Assembly: GCA_027924585.1 (NCBI GenBank)
Contig: BSBM01000125.1
Coordinates: forward strand, 439,001-503,000
Reading direction: 5' to 3'
DNA from: Larix kaempferi
Lineage: Eukaryota; Streptophyta; Pinopsida; Pinales; Pinaceae
Length of the DNA stretch: 64,000 nt
The notes below the pieces were generated by a model, which saw only the letters and a list, made by a program, of their open reading frames with translations, did not search any database and was not told the origin of the DNA. The translations under genes and the position numbers were made by a program. Shown here in pieces: positions 12,011 through 23,927 of the stretch (positions are counted from its first letter, which is position 1; each line of letters opens with the position of its first letter).

Positions 12011-12719
12011 AAAATGACGAGGATGAGGATGGAAAATGTTGCATGCACTCCCTTTGCAGCATTGATGCCAAGCGTAGAACTAAAGTGGAGATACAATAGA
12101 ATGACAAAAATGATAGTGACGGAGATGATCGAGACATAGCCCACAAACCTTCAATCTTTCTCACACCAAAGTCATGCACATGAGTGACACATCTAACTAC
12201 GCACCTAGATCATGCACATAAGTGACATATCTAAATTGCAAAAGTGACACACAAGAGAAGCACTTAACCCATGAACTTAAGGACCAAACATAAGAGATGT
12301 ACTTAATTCACATAGATTAGTTGTGTAAAAAAGAGATGTTTATGTCAATCACTAAGAGACAAAATTGTGTTTCTATTATATCATTAGAAAGATTTCAAAG
12401 AAAATTAAATGATGGAAACATATATTATCTAAAGCATAGGTGCCTAGTCACAAATTTTAATCCCTAAAATCAAACGTCCTCATGCCCATCCCAACTAATC
12501 ATGATTATATATTTGACACTATGAAAATTATTAGTAAATCATTAGAAGGAAAAAACATGTGTATTTATATAATTGGAAATTTTTTAAGAGTACTAAATGG
12601 TGGAATTCTAAACTATGCAATCTATACATATCTAATGACAAATTTTGATTCTTGAAAACACATCGCCACATTACCATCCCATTTTTTTTGTTGATTGTGC
12701 CGAGAGGCGCTCTACAGCC

Positions 12720-12975
12720 CAGTATGAGGGAGATCTTGTGAGTCGAGTGTTTGTCAATATTGTCGGCCATTAATAAAATGTAATAATAAAAAGTAAAAAG
12801 TAATAATATGAGGAAGATCTTGTGAGTCGAGTGTTTGTCGATATTGTCACCCATTAATAAAATGTAATAATAAAAAGTAAAAAATAATAATATGAGGGAA
12901 ATGTAATAATAAAAAGTAAAAAGTAATAATATGAGGGAAATGTAATAATAAAAAGTAAAAAGTAATAATATGAGG
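12720..12975. repeat. Nested minisatellite
   Basis: Two levels of repetition are visible. A unit of about 83 bases containing ATCTTGTGAGTCGAGTG occurs at 12732 and 12815. Inside and after it, a unit of about 40 bases (ATGTAATAATAAAAAGTAA followed by AATAATATGAGG) is repeated about four to five times up to 12974. The short Phe/Tyr-rich frames on the minus strand are by-products of this repeat. Confidence 0.8.
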
Positions 12976-13749
12976 GAGATTTGATCCCTCTTGGCACTTG
13001 ATAGAGCCTAGGATTTGGATCTAGGCTAGTGTACTCTAAATTGCAAAAACAATTATTGGACATTCTTCTCCATTTGATCCTCTAACACCCCTGAACACTT
13101 GGTCTCCTCTTGTAAATGGAAAACCAATGGTAACTCACAATTCCTAGGAGTGGTCGAATAGAGGTCGCATGAGTCTCAATCACAAAGAGGATATTTGATG
13201 AAATAAGAGCATCATAAATAATCCCTAAGGGATCCAAATACCTTTTCATGTTGGACATGTGTTATTGTAGTTTCCATTGTCAAATTTTAGATTCTCAAGG
13301 TGTATTTTAGCTATTGGTGACTTTTTTCATCTTCCAGGGACACCCAAGATGATATATCTATAAGCAAATTTGAGATAGAAGGATTTCATGAATATAGCCA
13401 CAATGTTGGAGTTGAGGGAATGCATATATATTTAGAAGCTTTATTAACAAGAGCACTAGGTTGGGTACAATGAATATGACAGGACAATTAATAAGCTCAC
13501 CCATAGTCCTTACAAGAAACTTTTTTTTTTAACTTGGGGAGGGACATGCCAACTAACCATAACACTGAAATTGATGACAACTATATAATCAAATAAGTTG
13601 ATAAGGATAAATAAAGTCTACAAAATCAATAATTGCATAATAAGAATGATTGACACTCCAACTATATGGATCAACAACCCCATAGCAAATTTTTTGATAC
13701 TAGCCTAGGTTAACATGCATGGACCAACAACCCCATAGAAAATTAATAT
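12976..13749. other. No gene seen
   Basis: AT-rich sequence with no coding support. CAACAACCCCATAG occurs twice, at about 13671 and 13724, possibly leading into the decayed tandem array that follows. Confidence 0.4.
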
Positions 13750-14850
13750 GGCATTAGAACTTAAATTTAGTTAACATGCCATGGTCTAGGCCATGAGAAC
13801 CATCCTCAATGTTTCAAATATTGAAATGACCACCATATCGTGCTTGTAAGGTAAAGTAATTATATGTGGGGCCTTACACATGGACCATGAGTCATACAAT
13901 GAAGTTAACCATTGACCATTGTCTAAATTCATGATAACCATCTGCAATGTGCCAAACTCAAAATGGCCATCATATCATGATCACATTATAAAGATCCCTT
14001 TGCAGTACCTTTGTGGTGTCCAACGGACACAAGGATGTCTCACAAGCCCCATAGACAAATATTATGGTATAGTACCATACATTCTGGAATTGAACCACAT
14101 CATGGGAACCAAGAACCATATATAGTGTTCTAAACTTCAAAATGAGCACCATATCCCATTTCTAGGCCAAAGATTCCCTATGGAGGGATAATATGGTAGT
14201 TTGGGACCACATACATAGACCATGAGCTCCATAGTAAAAGGATACAGTGTAAGGTTCTATCTTTTTCATTATACCATGGAATGGTCCTCAAGATCCATCC
14301 CTATTGTGCCCCTACTCAACGTGGTGGCTATATCTCACATGTAGGCTAAGGATTCCCTACAAAGGCCTTATGCAATGATGTGGGTTACTATGCAAAGAAC
14401 ATGAGCCCCACAGACAAATGTTCTATCCCAACAACCTAGGTTTTGGCATCAAACCATGGATTAGTGACCAAGAAGCATCCATGATGTGACAAACCTCAAA
14501 ATGGCCACCATATCCCTATGACAGGAAAAATATGGGATAGTGCCTAATGGATGGCTTACGTAGAACCCAAAATCCACATGTTATGGACTAAAACCTGGAA
14601 GACAACTTGGGTCATGAAAACCATCCTTGGTGTACTAAATCTTCAAATGTAACACCACATCTTACTTACATGCCAAATATTACCTTTGCATGGCCTATTT
14701 TGTGCCTTAAGGCCCCACACATGGCATGTAAGACTTAGAGATAGATTACATGGACTTAGAACCTAGGTTTTTGCACCAAACTATGCCCTTATCCCTAAGA
14801 AACATATCAATTCTTTTGAACTTTGAAATCACTACCATATCGAACTGGAG
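13750..14850. repeat. Decayed tandem array, period about 180 bp
   Basis: A CACCATATC-like core recurs at 13831, 13968, 14147, 14327, 14506, 14653 and 14832, giving spacings of 137, 179, 180, 179, 147 and 179. Around each core are related words: TCAAAATGGCC before it, GATTCCCTA or its like after it, and CCATGAG / CCCCATAGAC further on. Copies differ by many substitutions. The constant 179-180 spacing, with two shorter units explained by deletions, argues for an old satellite-like array rather than coding DNA. Confidence 0.7.
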
Positions 14851-17800
14851 GCCAAAAATTGTGTATTATGGGCATGTGTGATACCCCAAGTGTATTATGC
14901 ATAAACCTTCACAAAATTCCATTGGGAGGGTGAGACAATATAATATCAACTTATGGCATCTTTATTTGGATATGGCCAATATAATGTGATGTATATGCTT
15001 CCTTATCCCTATATATAGAGGGTAGGCCATTGCAATTATGATCTTTTGTCTAAAACATACAAACTACTAAAAGGGGTATCATGCATGTGTTCCACATTTA
15101 GCAAAATTGAGGGGCTTTTTGGCATTAAAACCCATGACACAATCTTAAAGAACCCCCAAGATGGATATTGGGTTTATATCCCTCCTTCTCCATCCTCTCA
15201 TGGTTATTCACCTCATGAGCGAGTTTAATGAAGCAAGGAACCTTGGGGTAGTGCAACCACTTTTGATCTCTGCCACTATGATCTAGGCCAACCTTTCCAT
15301 GAATTTTATAATGGCCCTCCCAAGAGACAACAACAAATCTACCATCATAGTGGTATTTCCATCCCTAAAATGTCTAATATGTTTCCATAAGGTACCCTCC
15401 TTCTAATGGCCTTGATGGAGGACCATGACTTGAGAAGGTCGTCTCCTTCAAAGGTACACTTTTGGACTTTAATTTGAAATTTAAGAATCCCTCCTCCACA
15501 AACTACACATGGACTATTGAGAGTATCACTGGCCTATGATACAGTATGTTGGTTCCATTAGGCGCCTTTGAGAATTATGAAGGTGTCTTAGGGCCTTTGG
15601 AATGGCATTATAGGGATGAATACCATGCCTTTGGCTCTAAAGAAACCATTGAGGCATCTTATATAGCCATGCATAATTCCTCAAAGAATCACACATGAAT
15701 TTCCATGGTCAGTATCCATGGGGCTATGTGTCTAGGTCATGTGGTCTTGGGGTCTTGGACATGGTAATGTAGGAGACATGGTCATGCAAAGGGGTAAATA
15801 TCCTATCTCTTATAAGTCTCAATGGTGACATCACATAAAGTTCAAACATAAAAGTTTCAAACACATGTGATGATCAAATCCCTAAAAGGGGCCTTCCACA
15901 CCTTATATTATAAGGTGCTTGCAATCCTTCACAAGGCTTACTGTGTCCAAATGTGATAGAAACCCAATCCATCACATAGACTGAAAAGATAAACATTTCA
16001 AAAAATGCAACCATGTATAAACCAATGAAAAGTTTCAATTTCTCAATAGTGTCATGATGAAAGACCTCCCTTTTACAGTCTTAAAAGGGAAATGTAGCTA
16101 TTGGATAATGTAAAATGTGTTTTATTAAGTTGACAAGGGCCATAAATCCAATCTCAATCATTGATGCCTTATTTGCAACAATTGTATTGTATTACCTTTA
16201 TGTTGTTATCCATCCTTTAATGTGTGTAGGTCCCCATCTAATGTGCCATGTTGTTCACCTGTAAGTGAATTGATCCTCCTTAATCCTTGAATCATGCCTT
16301 CATCAATTTCCTTTCCATCATACCTACTGGCATACGACTGAATTAGAATTAATTATGACACATTCTGAGGGAAGAAAGGTAGAAAATATTCCTAAATATG
16401 GTTTGATTTTCAATAAGAAAAGACATGGATTTGTGGACAAAACTATGGCATGGATCAAGATGTAAAGTTTTATTAATGGAGTTTTTACATCTAAGTGACA
16501 AGTGTCTTGTCCAAATGGACAATGAAAATAAGATTAGAATGCTGCTATGATATTTGGGCATAAACATTGTTAAATCATTAAATTACACTTTCTTCAAGGT
16601 GAAGGTTGTGGTCACCAAAACTAATGCAGCTCTATTGGAATACATGTCCTACTCTATTGGAATCTCATAAACTAATCAATGCCTCGTAATAGTTTTCCTT
16701 GATTATTTTGTGATTCGAAAAGGAAGAGAAATTAACACCTTTTAACTGTCACCAAGACCACGGGAACTCGTAAAACATGCTTCTAGTTTGATAGGAGAGG
16801 TCAAATTAATAGGAGCAGTTGGATGAGCTATTGTAGTACTGTTATCATGATTTGTTATGAGAACCTCATCAAATGCATCCAAGCCATCCGATTGAACATG
16901 TGGGGAATCAACCTAAGAGATAAAGATGTTATGCCAAACAAGGCTTTATGTAGGACTTCATTATTTGAAAATGAATAAATTAACGGGAAAATTCAAGAGT
17001 TGTTGGATGGGTGATAAGGAGTACTAGGGTGGCCAACCCAATGTATTGCATGGCATGTTCACCCATCCACTGAACACTCCTCGATGATTATTCATCATGG
17101 AAGAAGGGGACTTGTGATAGCTTGTATTGGAGAGTCGATTTCCCACGATCCATAATTAAGGAAACACCATCATGCAAATGAAACGACGAGGCATCGCTGC
17201 CCTCAATAAAGCCATTCACATGGGTCGTAGTCGTCTCCCACTCCACATCTTAGTGGGATCCAACCCCCTAGACCCACTAATCAAGGTAGCCGCATTGTGT
17301 GGATGGAATGGCGAGGCACCACCACCCACAACAAAGCTGAATGCACCATGGGTCATGCAAATGTCCCCTAGCCCATAAAGGGGTATCGTCTAATACTCGC
17401 TTGTTAATGATCCTACCATAGATTCACCTATGGTAACCTTGCTATGAATTCTCCTTCCTCTAACTGATAAGGTTCATTAAAAATCTCATGACATCGAAGG
17501 CGGCGAGCCACCTTTGTTGACATGATCTAAACACTTCACCAAATCATTCAATTGGTAGGAGCAATGAGCAATGTGTAAAAATGGTAGGGACATAGTCAAC
17601 ACGAGCTGATGACACACGCTTACTAGGAATTCCTTGTTGGAGACCAATAATTGCAATGGTCTAAGAATATTTCCCAATCCTCTCAAACCAAGGAGAAAAA
17701 ACCATTGGATGCATCAGTGTAGCACGCGTGCAACCCATAACATCTAAGGGAATCATATACCTGTTATTGTCTCAAACATCCATGGCCTAAATGACCATAG

Positions 17801-18660
17801 TCCCTCTAAGAAGCTATCCATGAAGGGGAACCTTCGCGTAGCTAGTTAGCAAGTTAGTCTCGTTCATTATTGGAATTAACCAACTTGATTATGCCTAAAA
17901 TAATATGGTTCCTACACATACTAGTGGAACTTCATCTAAAGGGAAATTGCTAGTGATAAACCTAAGAGGATTGAGTCATGTGTTGACAAAAAGGAAAAAT
18001 TAGTAATTCCCATTACTTGAGGGAAATGATACCCCCCATGCCACTAATAAAATTGAAGAAACAAAGCAAAGAATTGGAGACACAATAGGTAAACATCATT
18101 TTGATGGAAATTATTATGTTTATCAAAATGGAAGGCATTTACTTGTTAACACAAGTGAGAAAGAAATTACTAATAAAATTATAGTGTCTAATGAACAAAA
18201 AATGGATAGTGTCAAGTGTAGTGAAGCTGTCAAAAACACCAACCTTGACGTCATTTCTGACAAAGTAAGTGAGATTAATTTTGATCCAATTGCCAAGTGA
18301 AAAGGAAAATAAGTAGGAGACAGACTTATAAGCTTCATATTCTTAGCAACTCCTAACAAACAATTCAAAAGTTATTCGCATTTGTTCTCATGAGAATAGA
18401 TTGGATGGTGCAAACATGGCAGCTGAATTGTAGAAAAATATTGAATTTAAAAGTAGTGGAATCAATAAGTGATATTCACAAATGTCACACTTAACCCATG
18501 GACATAAGTTATACTCATAACCAATACACTTAACCCCCCAAAATAAGTGATATTGCACCTAATACCATTGGCACACTAACTTATTAAGAAATTCATTGAC
18601 TCTAACCACTATGACCTTGGACGCATAATTACAAAGAATTCATAGCAGTGGTCTTAAACC
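14851..18660. other. No gene supported; weak open frame at 15133-15345 on the minus strand
   Basis: The minus strand from about 15345 down to 15133 is open for about 70 codons with balanced composition (for example KYHYDGRFVVVSWEGHY), but there is no start, splice site or recognised motif, and flanking frames contain stops. It may be a relic of a mobile element. 16950-17460 has a locally higher GC content but only short frames. Nothing else was identified. Confidence 0.35.
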
Positions 18661-18693
18661 ACTATATTTTGTCAAAAAATATAGAGACGGTCA

Positions 18694-19043
18694 CATAGCG
18701 TCATCCAAATCTCATTAGAATGATCAATGATGACAAACATTTTTCTATAGTCACCAAAAGTAACCAAAAAGAGTATTGGTGAGGGCCAAAAAGAGTATTG
18801 GTGAGGGCCAATAAAATATCGTCACTAGAAGTGTCACCAAAGAGAGAATTGGCAACGGGCCTTTAACAACCCTCACCAAAAGTGTCCCTAAAAAGGGATT
18901 TGGTGACGAAACTTAAAGTACCATCTCAAAAGGCACTTATAACGATGATGTTTTAAGGACCGTCATCATATGTGACATTGGTGACAACCCTTAAAGGTCT
19001 GTCACAGGCATGACCCTCACCAATGACCTTTTTTCTTGTAGTG
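18694..19043 (+). mobile_element. CACTA-type transposon terminus (first copy)
   Basis: The segment ends TTTCTTGTAGTG at 19032-19043, the reverse complement of CACTACAAGAAA, the usual CACTA terminal inverted repeat. Upstream are many subterminal motifs in both orientations: TTGGTGA near 18778, 18899 and 18978, and TCACCAA or TCACCAAAAG near 18755, 18835 and 18874. No transposase frame and no opposite terminus were found, so this is a truncated or non-autonomous end. Confidence 0.7.
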
Positions 19044-19537
19044 CCATAACCATTAATAACCCCCCTCCTATCCCCTTACCCCTAACTAACCCCCCCTCTC
19101 TCACTCTCTATTCCCTACTTCTACACCTTTCTCTCTCTCTCTAAACCCCCTCTCCCTCTCCCTAACCTCTCCCCCATCCCTAACCATCCTACTCTTTCTA
19201 TCTCTCTCCTAATCCCTCTATCCCTAAACCCCCTCCTCTCTATCTCTCTCCCCTCCTCTCCCTAGCCCTTACTAACCCCCTCTCTCAGTCTCTCTCTCTT
19301 CCCTACACCTCCACCTATCTCTAACCACACCTCCCATCTCTCTTTATCACTCCCTGCAACTAACACCCTCTCCTCTCTCTCTCTCTCCCTCCTCTCCCCC
19401 CCCCCTAACCATTACTAACCCTCTCTCTCTCTCTCTCTCTCTCTCATGCGCGCACGCTAACCCCCCTCCTATCCCCTTACCCCTAACTAACCCCCCATCT
19501 CTCACTCTCTCTTCCCTAATTCTACACCTCTCTCTCT
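18694..19537 (+). repeat. First copy of an 844-bp unit: CACTA end plus CT-rich tract
   Basis: The unit starts CATAGCGTCATCC and repeats from 19538 onward. Its first 350 bases are the transposon terminus annotated separately. The rest is CT-rich low-complexity sequence with blocks such as CCCCCTCCTATCCCCTTACC that are themselves repeated. Compared with the second copy it carries an extra 22-bp tandem duplication (AAAAAGAGTATTGGTGAGGG-type) near 18767-18810. Confidence 0.85.
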
Positions 19538-19865
19538 CATAGCGTCATCCAAATCTCATTAGAATGATCAATGATGACAAACATTTTTCTATAGTCACCA
19601 AAAGTAACCAAAAAGAGTATTGGTGAGGGCCAATAAAAGATCGTCACTAGAAGTGTCACCAAAGAGAGAATTGGCAACGGGCCTTTAACAACCCTCACCA
19701 AAAGTGTCCCTGAAAAGGGATTTGGTGACGAAACTTAAAGTACCATCTCAAAAGGCACTTATAACGACGATGTTTTAAGGACCGTCATCATATGTGACAT
19801 TGGTGACAACCCTTAAAGGTTTGTCACAGGCATGACCCTCACCAATGACCTTCTTTCTTGTAGTG
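19538..19865 (+). mobile_element. CACTA-type transposon terminus (second copy)
   Basis: Same structure as the first copy, ending TTTCTTGTAGTG at 19854-19865 and followed by the same GCCATAACCATTAATAAC flank. Because the flank is duplicated as well, this copy arose by segmental duplication rather than by a second transposition. Confidence 0.7.
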
Positions 19866-19881
19866 CCATAACCATTAATAA

Positions 19882-19922
<41 letters not shown>

Positions 19923-20391
19923 CCCCTCCTATCCCCTTACCCCTAACTAACCCCCCCTCTCTCACTCTCTATTCCCTACTTCTACACCTTTCTCTCTCTC
20001 TCTAAACCCCCTCTCCCTCTCCCTAACCTCTCCCCCATCCCTAACCATCCTACTCTTTCTATCTCTCTCCTAATCCCTCTATCCCTAAACCCCCTCCTCT
20101 CTATCTCTCTCCCCTCCTCTCCCTAGCCTTTACTAACCCCCTCTCTCAGTCTCTCTCTCTTCCCTACACCTCCACCTATCTCTAACCACACCTCCCATCT
20201 CTCTTTATCACTCCCTGCAACTAACACCCTCTCCTCTCTCTCTCTCTCTCCCTCCTCTCCCCCCCCCCTAACCATTACTAACCCTCTCTCTCTCTCTCTC
20301 ATGCGCGCGCACTAACCCCCCTCCTATCCCCTTACCCCTAACTAACCCCCCCTCTCTCACTCTCTCTTCCCTAATTCTACACCTCTCTCTC
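19538..20391 (+). repeat. Second copy of the 844-bp unit
   Basis: It repeats 18694-19537, offset 844 at the start and 822 after the 22-bp duplication of the first copy. The CT-rich part contains longer (CT)n runs, and parts of that block occur a third time at about 20392-20530. Minus-strand frames rich in Arg/Glu/Gly across it are low-complexity artefacts. Confidence 0.85.
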
Positions 20392-20564
20392 TCTCTAAAC
20401 CCACTCTCCCTCTCCCTAAACTCTCCCCCATATCTAACCATCCTACTCTTTCTATCTCTCTCCTACTCCCCCCTATCCCTAAACCCCCTCCTCTCTGTCT
20501 CTCTCCCCTCCTCTCCCTAGCCCTTACTAACCTCCTCATGCTAAAGCAACTATATTTTGTCAAA

Positions 20565-23384
20565 TTTCATATTGAATGTGTTGAGCCATCAATAAATTTG
20601 AGAACCCTTCCCTTCCAATGTTTATGATATTTGCTAGGTTATGCTCTGAGTGGACTGATCATTTTTAGGTTTGGCTTGAAGCTCTAAATGTTTGATGACT
20701 GCATGATCATATCCTTCCAATTTGAGAAAACCATTGGATGAGTTTGTCCTTAATTTATGATACTTAAATTCATGCCTTAGTCTTTTGGAAAACAACTTTC
20801 ATGCTTCTTTGAAAGTCTTTGGAGGGTTTTGAAAGTAAATTGTTAAGAAAATACTTGAAAAGTCCCTTCGAACCATTTGCCTTTCCATTTTTGGCTCTTT
20901 GTAATGTTTGTTTCATCACTTTCTAAAAGTTGCTTTTCGGTTTCTTTTGACATTTAATTATGAAAGTTCTCAAACTTGTTTTGGGATTTTCAAAAGTTTC
21001 AACATTGAAAAGACCCCAAAAGCTATCAGAGCATTTTGTATCTTTCACTTTCAAAGCCTTTGGTTGCAATGTTTTGAAATTGTTTCAAGTCCTAGTTGTT
21101 AAAGGTATCGAAAGCTTTTGGGGCACTCACTAACTTAATTTTTTTTTACTCATCTCGAAGTCTTCAGGGCAATATCATGTTTCTTTGATTTCTCTTCTTG
21201 ACTGAATAATATTTTGAAGTTTTTTGGGCTCTTTCTAAACTTCTATCTTTTAAACATGCTCAAAACTACCAAGGGATTTCTTAGATTCATTCACGAAAGA
21301 GCACTCATTTGTGATTTAGGGTGAGCACAACATTTGAAGTTCTAGAGCACTTCGAAGTCTTGGGGACTTAGAACTATTTCCTTGATCTCTTATGCCATGG
21401 GAAAATGATTGTTTTGGTGTTTGTATATTCAAACTTTTAAACATACCCCAAACCGCCAGGCTCTTAGAAAGTTCTCCCTTGATAGGCTCTTTTTGAAAGC
21501 CTTCAGGAATTTTATGAACTTTAGGCTTTCATTATGAATTAAAAATCATTGAGGAGTTTCAAATGTTAACCTTTCGACTTATCTCAATATCGGCCACCTC
21601 TCACCGAAGATAAAACTCAAAGCTCAAAATTGCTTTTGGGAGTCTTTCAAACTTCACATCTAGAACAATAGCTCGATTGTTTAAGTTGTTTTTTCTCTTG
21701 TCGTGATGGTTTTAATATTTTGAAGTTCGTGGAAATAAATTTGATGTATTGAACATGCGAATGTTTTGCAAGCAACTATAGGTGTACATAAATATGATTT
21801 TCAAGAGCAGCCATGGTAATTCAACAAAGAAATGAAATACTAGCCTCTTTTCTTTTTCCTCGATGGAGCTAGTTGATAGAAAGGGAAAATGTGAAACTAG
21901 CACGATGAAGAACAACATGGAACATGGTAGATAATTTTGAACATTAATTATATAGGCCAAGCACATAGCAAAGACGCATGTTGATACTAATTACAATGTC
22001 AATTTGAGACCTTGGCAAAGAAGTTAACAACGTGGGAGCAATTTTCACTACAAGTTGAAGTAAAAAAATAGAATATCACAATAGAGCTACAAAGCAGAGC
22101 ATCATATCTATCTTTGATGTCAGCATTCCAAGGTTTAAGACACATGTGGAAGATTTAGCTAAGTAGATAAGATTAATTAAGATTCTTACTAGAAAATTGA
22201 AAAAAAAAACATAACAAAATTGAAGTGGATCCTCACCTCACTCAAGGCTCCAGTAAAGCAACATGTATTCCCTTGTGAATATTGTTAATAAATATTTCTT
22301 AACATGGGAACATTACATCAAAATTCATATACAAGACAAATCATGTTCCCAACACTCCAAGTAGTTCAAGAAACCATTGAGCTTTTGCAACTAAATCTTG
22401 TTTGACCAATAAATATGATAAGGAGCAAAAGAAAAAGGGCTTTGGCTTGTTTCATTTTTCTTAAAATTTTCTTTTAGAACTTTAATGGGGAGAAGCTATC
22501 TTGGTTCAAGTGATTTTGGAGAACGAAATTGATTTTGATGCTGCAAGCGTGGAATTTCTTCTATTGCTTTATTGAGCATTGGAATTGTAATAAGAATGTT
22601 TATTTACAATGCATACTATTTTCATGTGTATTAAGTACATTCTTATCTATGTTTTTCTTAGATGTTTTTCAAGAGTAGTAAGCATAGGACTACCATTAAT
22701 TCTTTTACTTTATACTATTTTAATGTAGGCATTTAGTTATTTATATTTCTACTTCTATTAATTTTAACTTTCTTGTTGAAGATTGAAGTAGTTATATGTT
22801 TGGTGTTGTGCTTACATTTTTAATTACTCTCTCCTACCTAGGAAACCTAAAAATATATTTGCACTTTGCATATAAAATCAAATTGCATTTTCATATGCAT
22901 TTAGCACAGTAGGATTTAAAATAATCTTTAAAACCTAGTAATGGTTCTTGGGTCATAATCTAGATTGTTTCCCTATTATAAAATATGTGAGTTCTAATTG
23001 GGACTTCTTACTGGGGTGTATTGTTGCAGTTAGCAAAGGGACATGTTTCATTGTCAACATAATGGTATATCAACGTACATCCATCTTAAATCTAAATCTA
23101 TTAAGCACCGAGAGTGATAACAAAAATCTGTTTCATTTTATCTCATCTCATTTCCAATTTCATGTCATTATTATTGTTATTTGCTTGCCTCATAAGCAAA
23201 TTCATATCATATATCTCAAACAAATATCTGCAAGAAATATAAACAAGAAGTTGTATTCATCGTAGTTACCATGGCATTCCAATTTTGCATTTCATTTTGT
23301 GGTTGAATATTTTGGTTGTAACTCTTAGCTTTGTTGGTTGAATAATATTATTATTTTATATTGTTGTACCTATATTGTTCCTAA
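20565..23384. other. No gene seen; scattered TTGAAAG/CTTTGG words
   Basis: Between about 20800 and 21650 a loose motif (T-T-C/G-A-A-A-G followed by TCTTTGG, CTTTTGGGG or CTTCAGG) recurs near 20808, 21047, 21108, 21153, 21214, 21351 and 21492, possibly a very old tandem repeat without constant spacing. The rest is AT-rich with motif-free short frames. Confidence 0.35.
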
Positions 23385-23927
23385 ACAACATTATTATTCA
23401 AGTGTGGGGGGGTTTTCACAGTCCAACATACGATATACATTTTTGGGATCATTTGCATAGTGTAAGTCATTAATCTGTGACCCATATCCCATGAGTATAT
23501 TTGCAACTGACCAATTTCTCAGGCTTTTGAATAGTCCACTTAGCACTCATTGCATTGTCACAGGGGTGAATAAGTGGTATTGAGACTAGCAAAATGAATA
23601 GCATAGCATCAATCATCACTTTCGAGGCTTGCAATCGATAACCATGATTTCTTGGGAGGTCACCCATCCCAAGACTCCTTTGGCTCAAGCACACTTAACT
23701 GTTGATTTTTCCCCACAATCAAGCCCACTTAGCTTGCTACCCCATTTGTAAAACCTTATCAAGTGTTGTTCCTTATGAACTATTCAGTTAGAGATCCCCT
23801 GACTCTATTTATTTAAGTGTGGGGATTTTCACAGTCCAACATAAATATCAACTTTTAGATCATATGTGTAGTGTAAGTCATTAATCTAGGACCCATATCC
23901 CATGAGTATAGTCACAACATTATTATT
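23385..23927 (-). mobile_element. Small repeat-bounded element with a 5S-like core
   Basis: A 14-bp direct repeat (ACAACATTATTATT) at 23385-23398 and 23914-23927 brackets a 515-bp unit. Inside, the first roughly 100 bases (23401-23500) are repeated at 23816-23910, sharing AAGTGTGGGG, TTTTCACAGTCCAACATA and CCCATATCCCATGAGTATA. A 5S-rRNA-like segment lies between the repeats on the minus strand. Short terminal repeats plus a 5S segment recall Cassandra-type TRIM retrotransposons, but in Cassandra the 5S segment sits inside each LTR, whereas here only one is seen. A 5S-derived SINE flanked by target repeats is the other option. Confidence 0.55.
23642..23700 (-). other. 5S rRNA-like internal control region
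   Basis: Read on the minus strand it begins AGTTAAGTGTGCTTGAG and continues through GGATGGGTGACCTCC to CAAGAAATCATGGTT. This matches the 3' half of plant 5S rRNA: A box (AGTTAAGCGTGCTTGG) and C box (GATGGGTGACCTCCTGGG) with a few substitutions, at about the normal spacing. The 5' half of 5S rRNA is not recognisable, so this is not a functional 5S gene. Both Pol III promoter boxes are largely kept. The match is from knowledge of the plant 5S sequence, not a database search. Confidence 0.75.

Larger units (their letters stand above)
18661..20564. repeat. Repeat complex bounded by a 16-bp direct repeat
   Basis: ACTATATTTTGTCAAA occurs at 18661-18676 and again at 20549-20564, exactly flanking the duplicated CACTA end and CT-rich blocks. 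The bases before it are also similar (TTAAACC and CTAAAGCA). This marks the limits of one duplication or insertion event. Confidence 0.65.

Noticed and set aside
11815-12144. Ile/Leu-rich and Met/Arg-rich frames as a membrane protein
   Set aside because: They are the other frames of the GAT triplet repeat.
13919-14152. Opposed open frames inside the 180-bp array
   Set aside because: They are not conserved between repeat units and have no codon-like pattern.
12700-14900. A CRISPR-like array
   Set aside because: Repeats are diverged, without constant repeat/spacer structure or cas genes, and the DNA is eukaryotic.
19060-20540. CCCTAA-like words as interstitial telomere repeats
   Set aside because: CCCTAA and CCCCTAA occur, but without regular tandem TTTAGGG-type units; the tract is a mixed CT-rich repeat.
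19040-20563. Long Arg/Glu/Gly-rich minus-strand frames in the CT-rich tracts
   Set aside because: They are translations of low-complexity (CT)n and CCCTAA-like blocks and are duplicated with them.
23642-23700. A functional 5S rRNA gene
   Set aside because: Only the 3' half is recognisable; the 5' half and a normal terminator context are missing.
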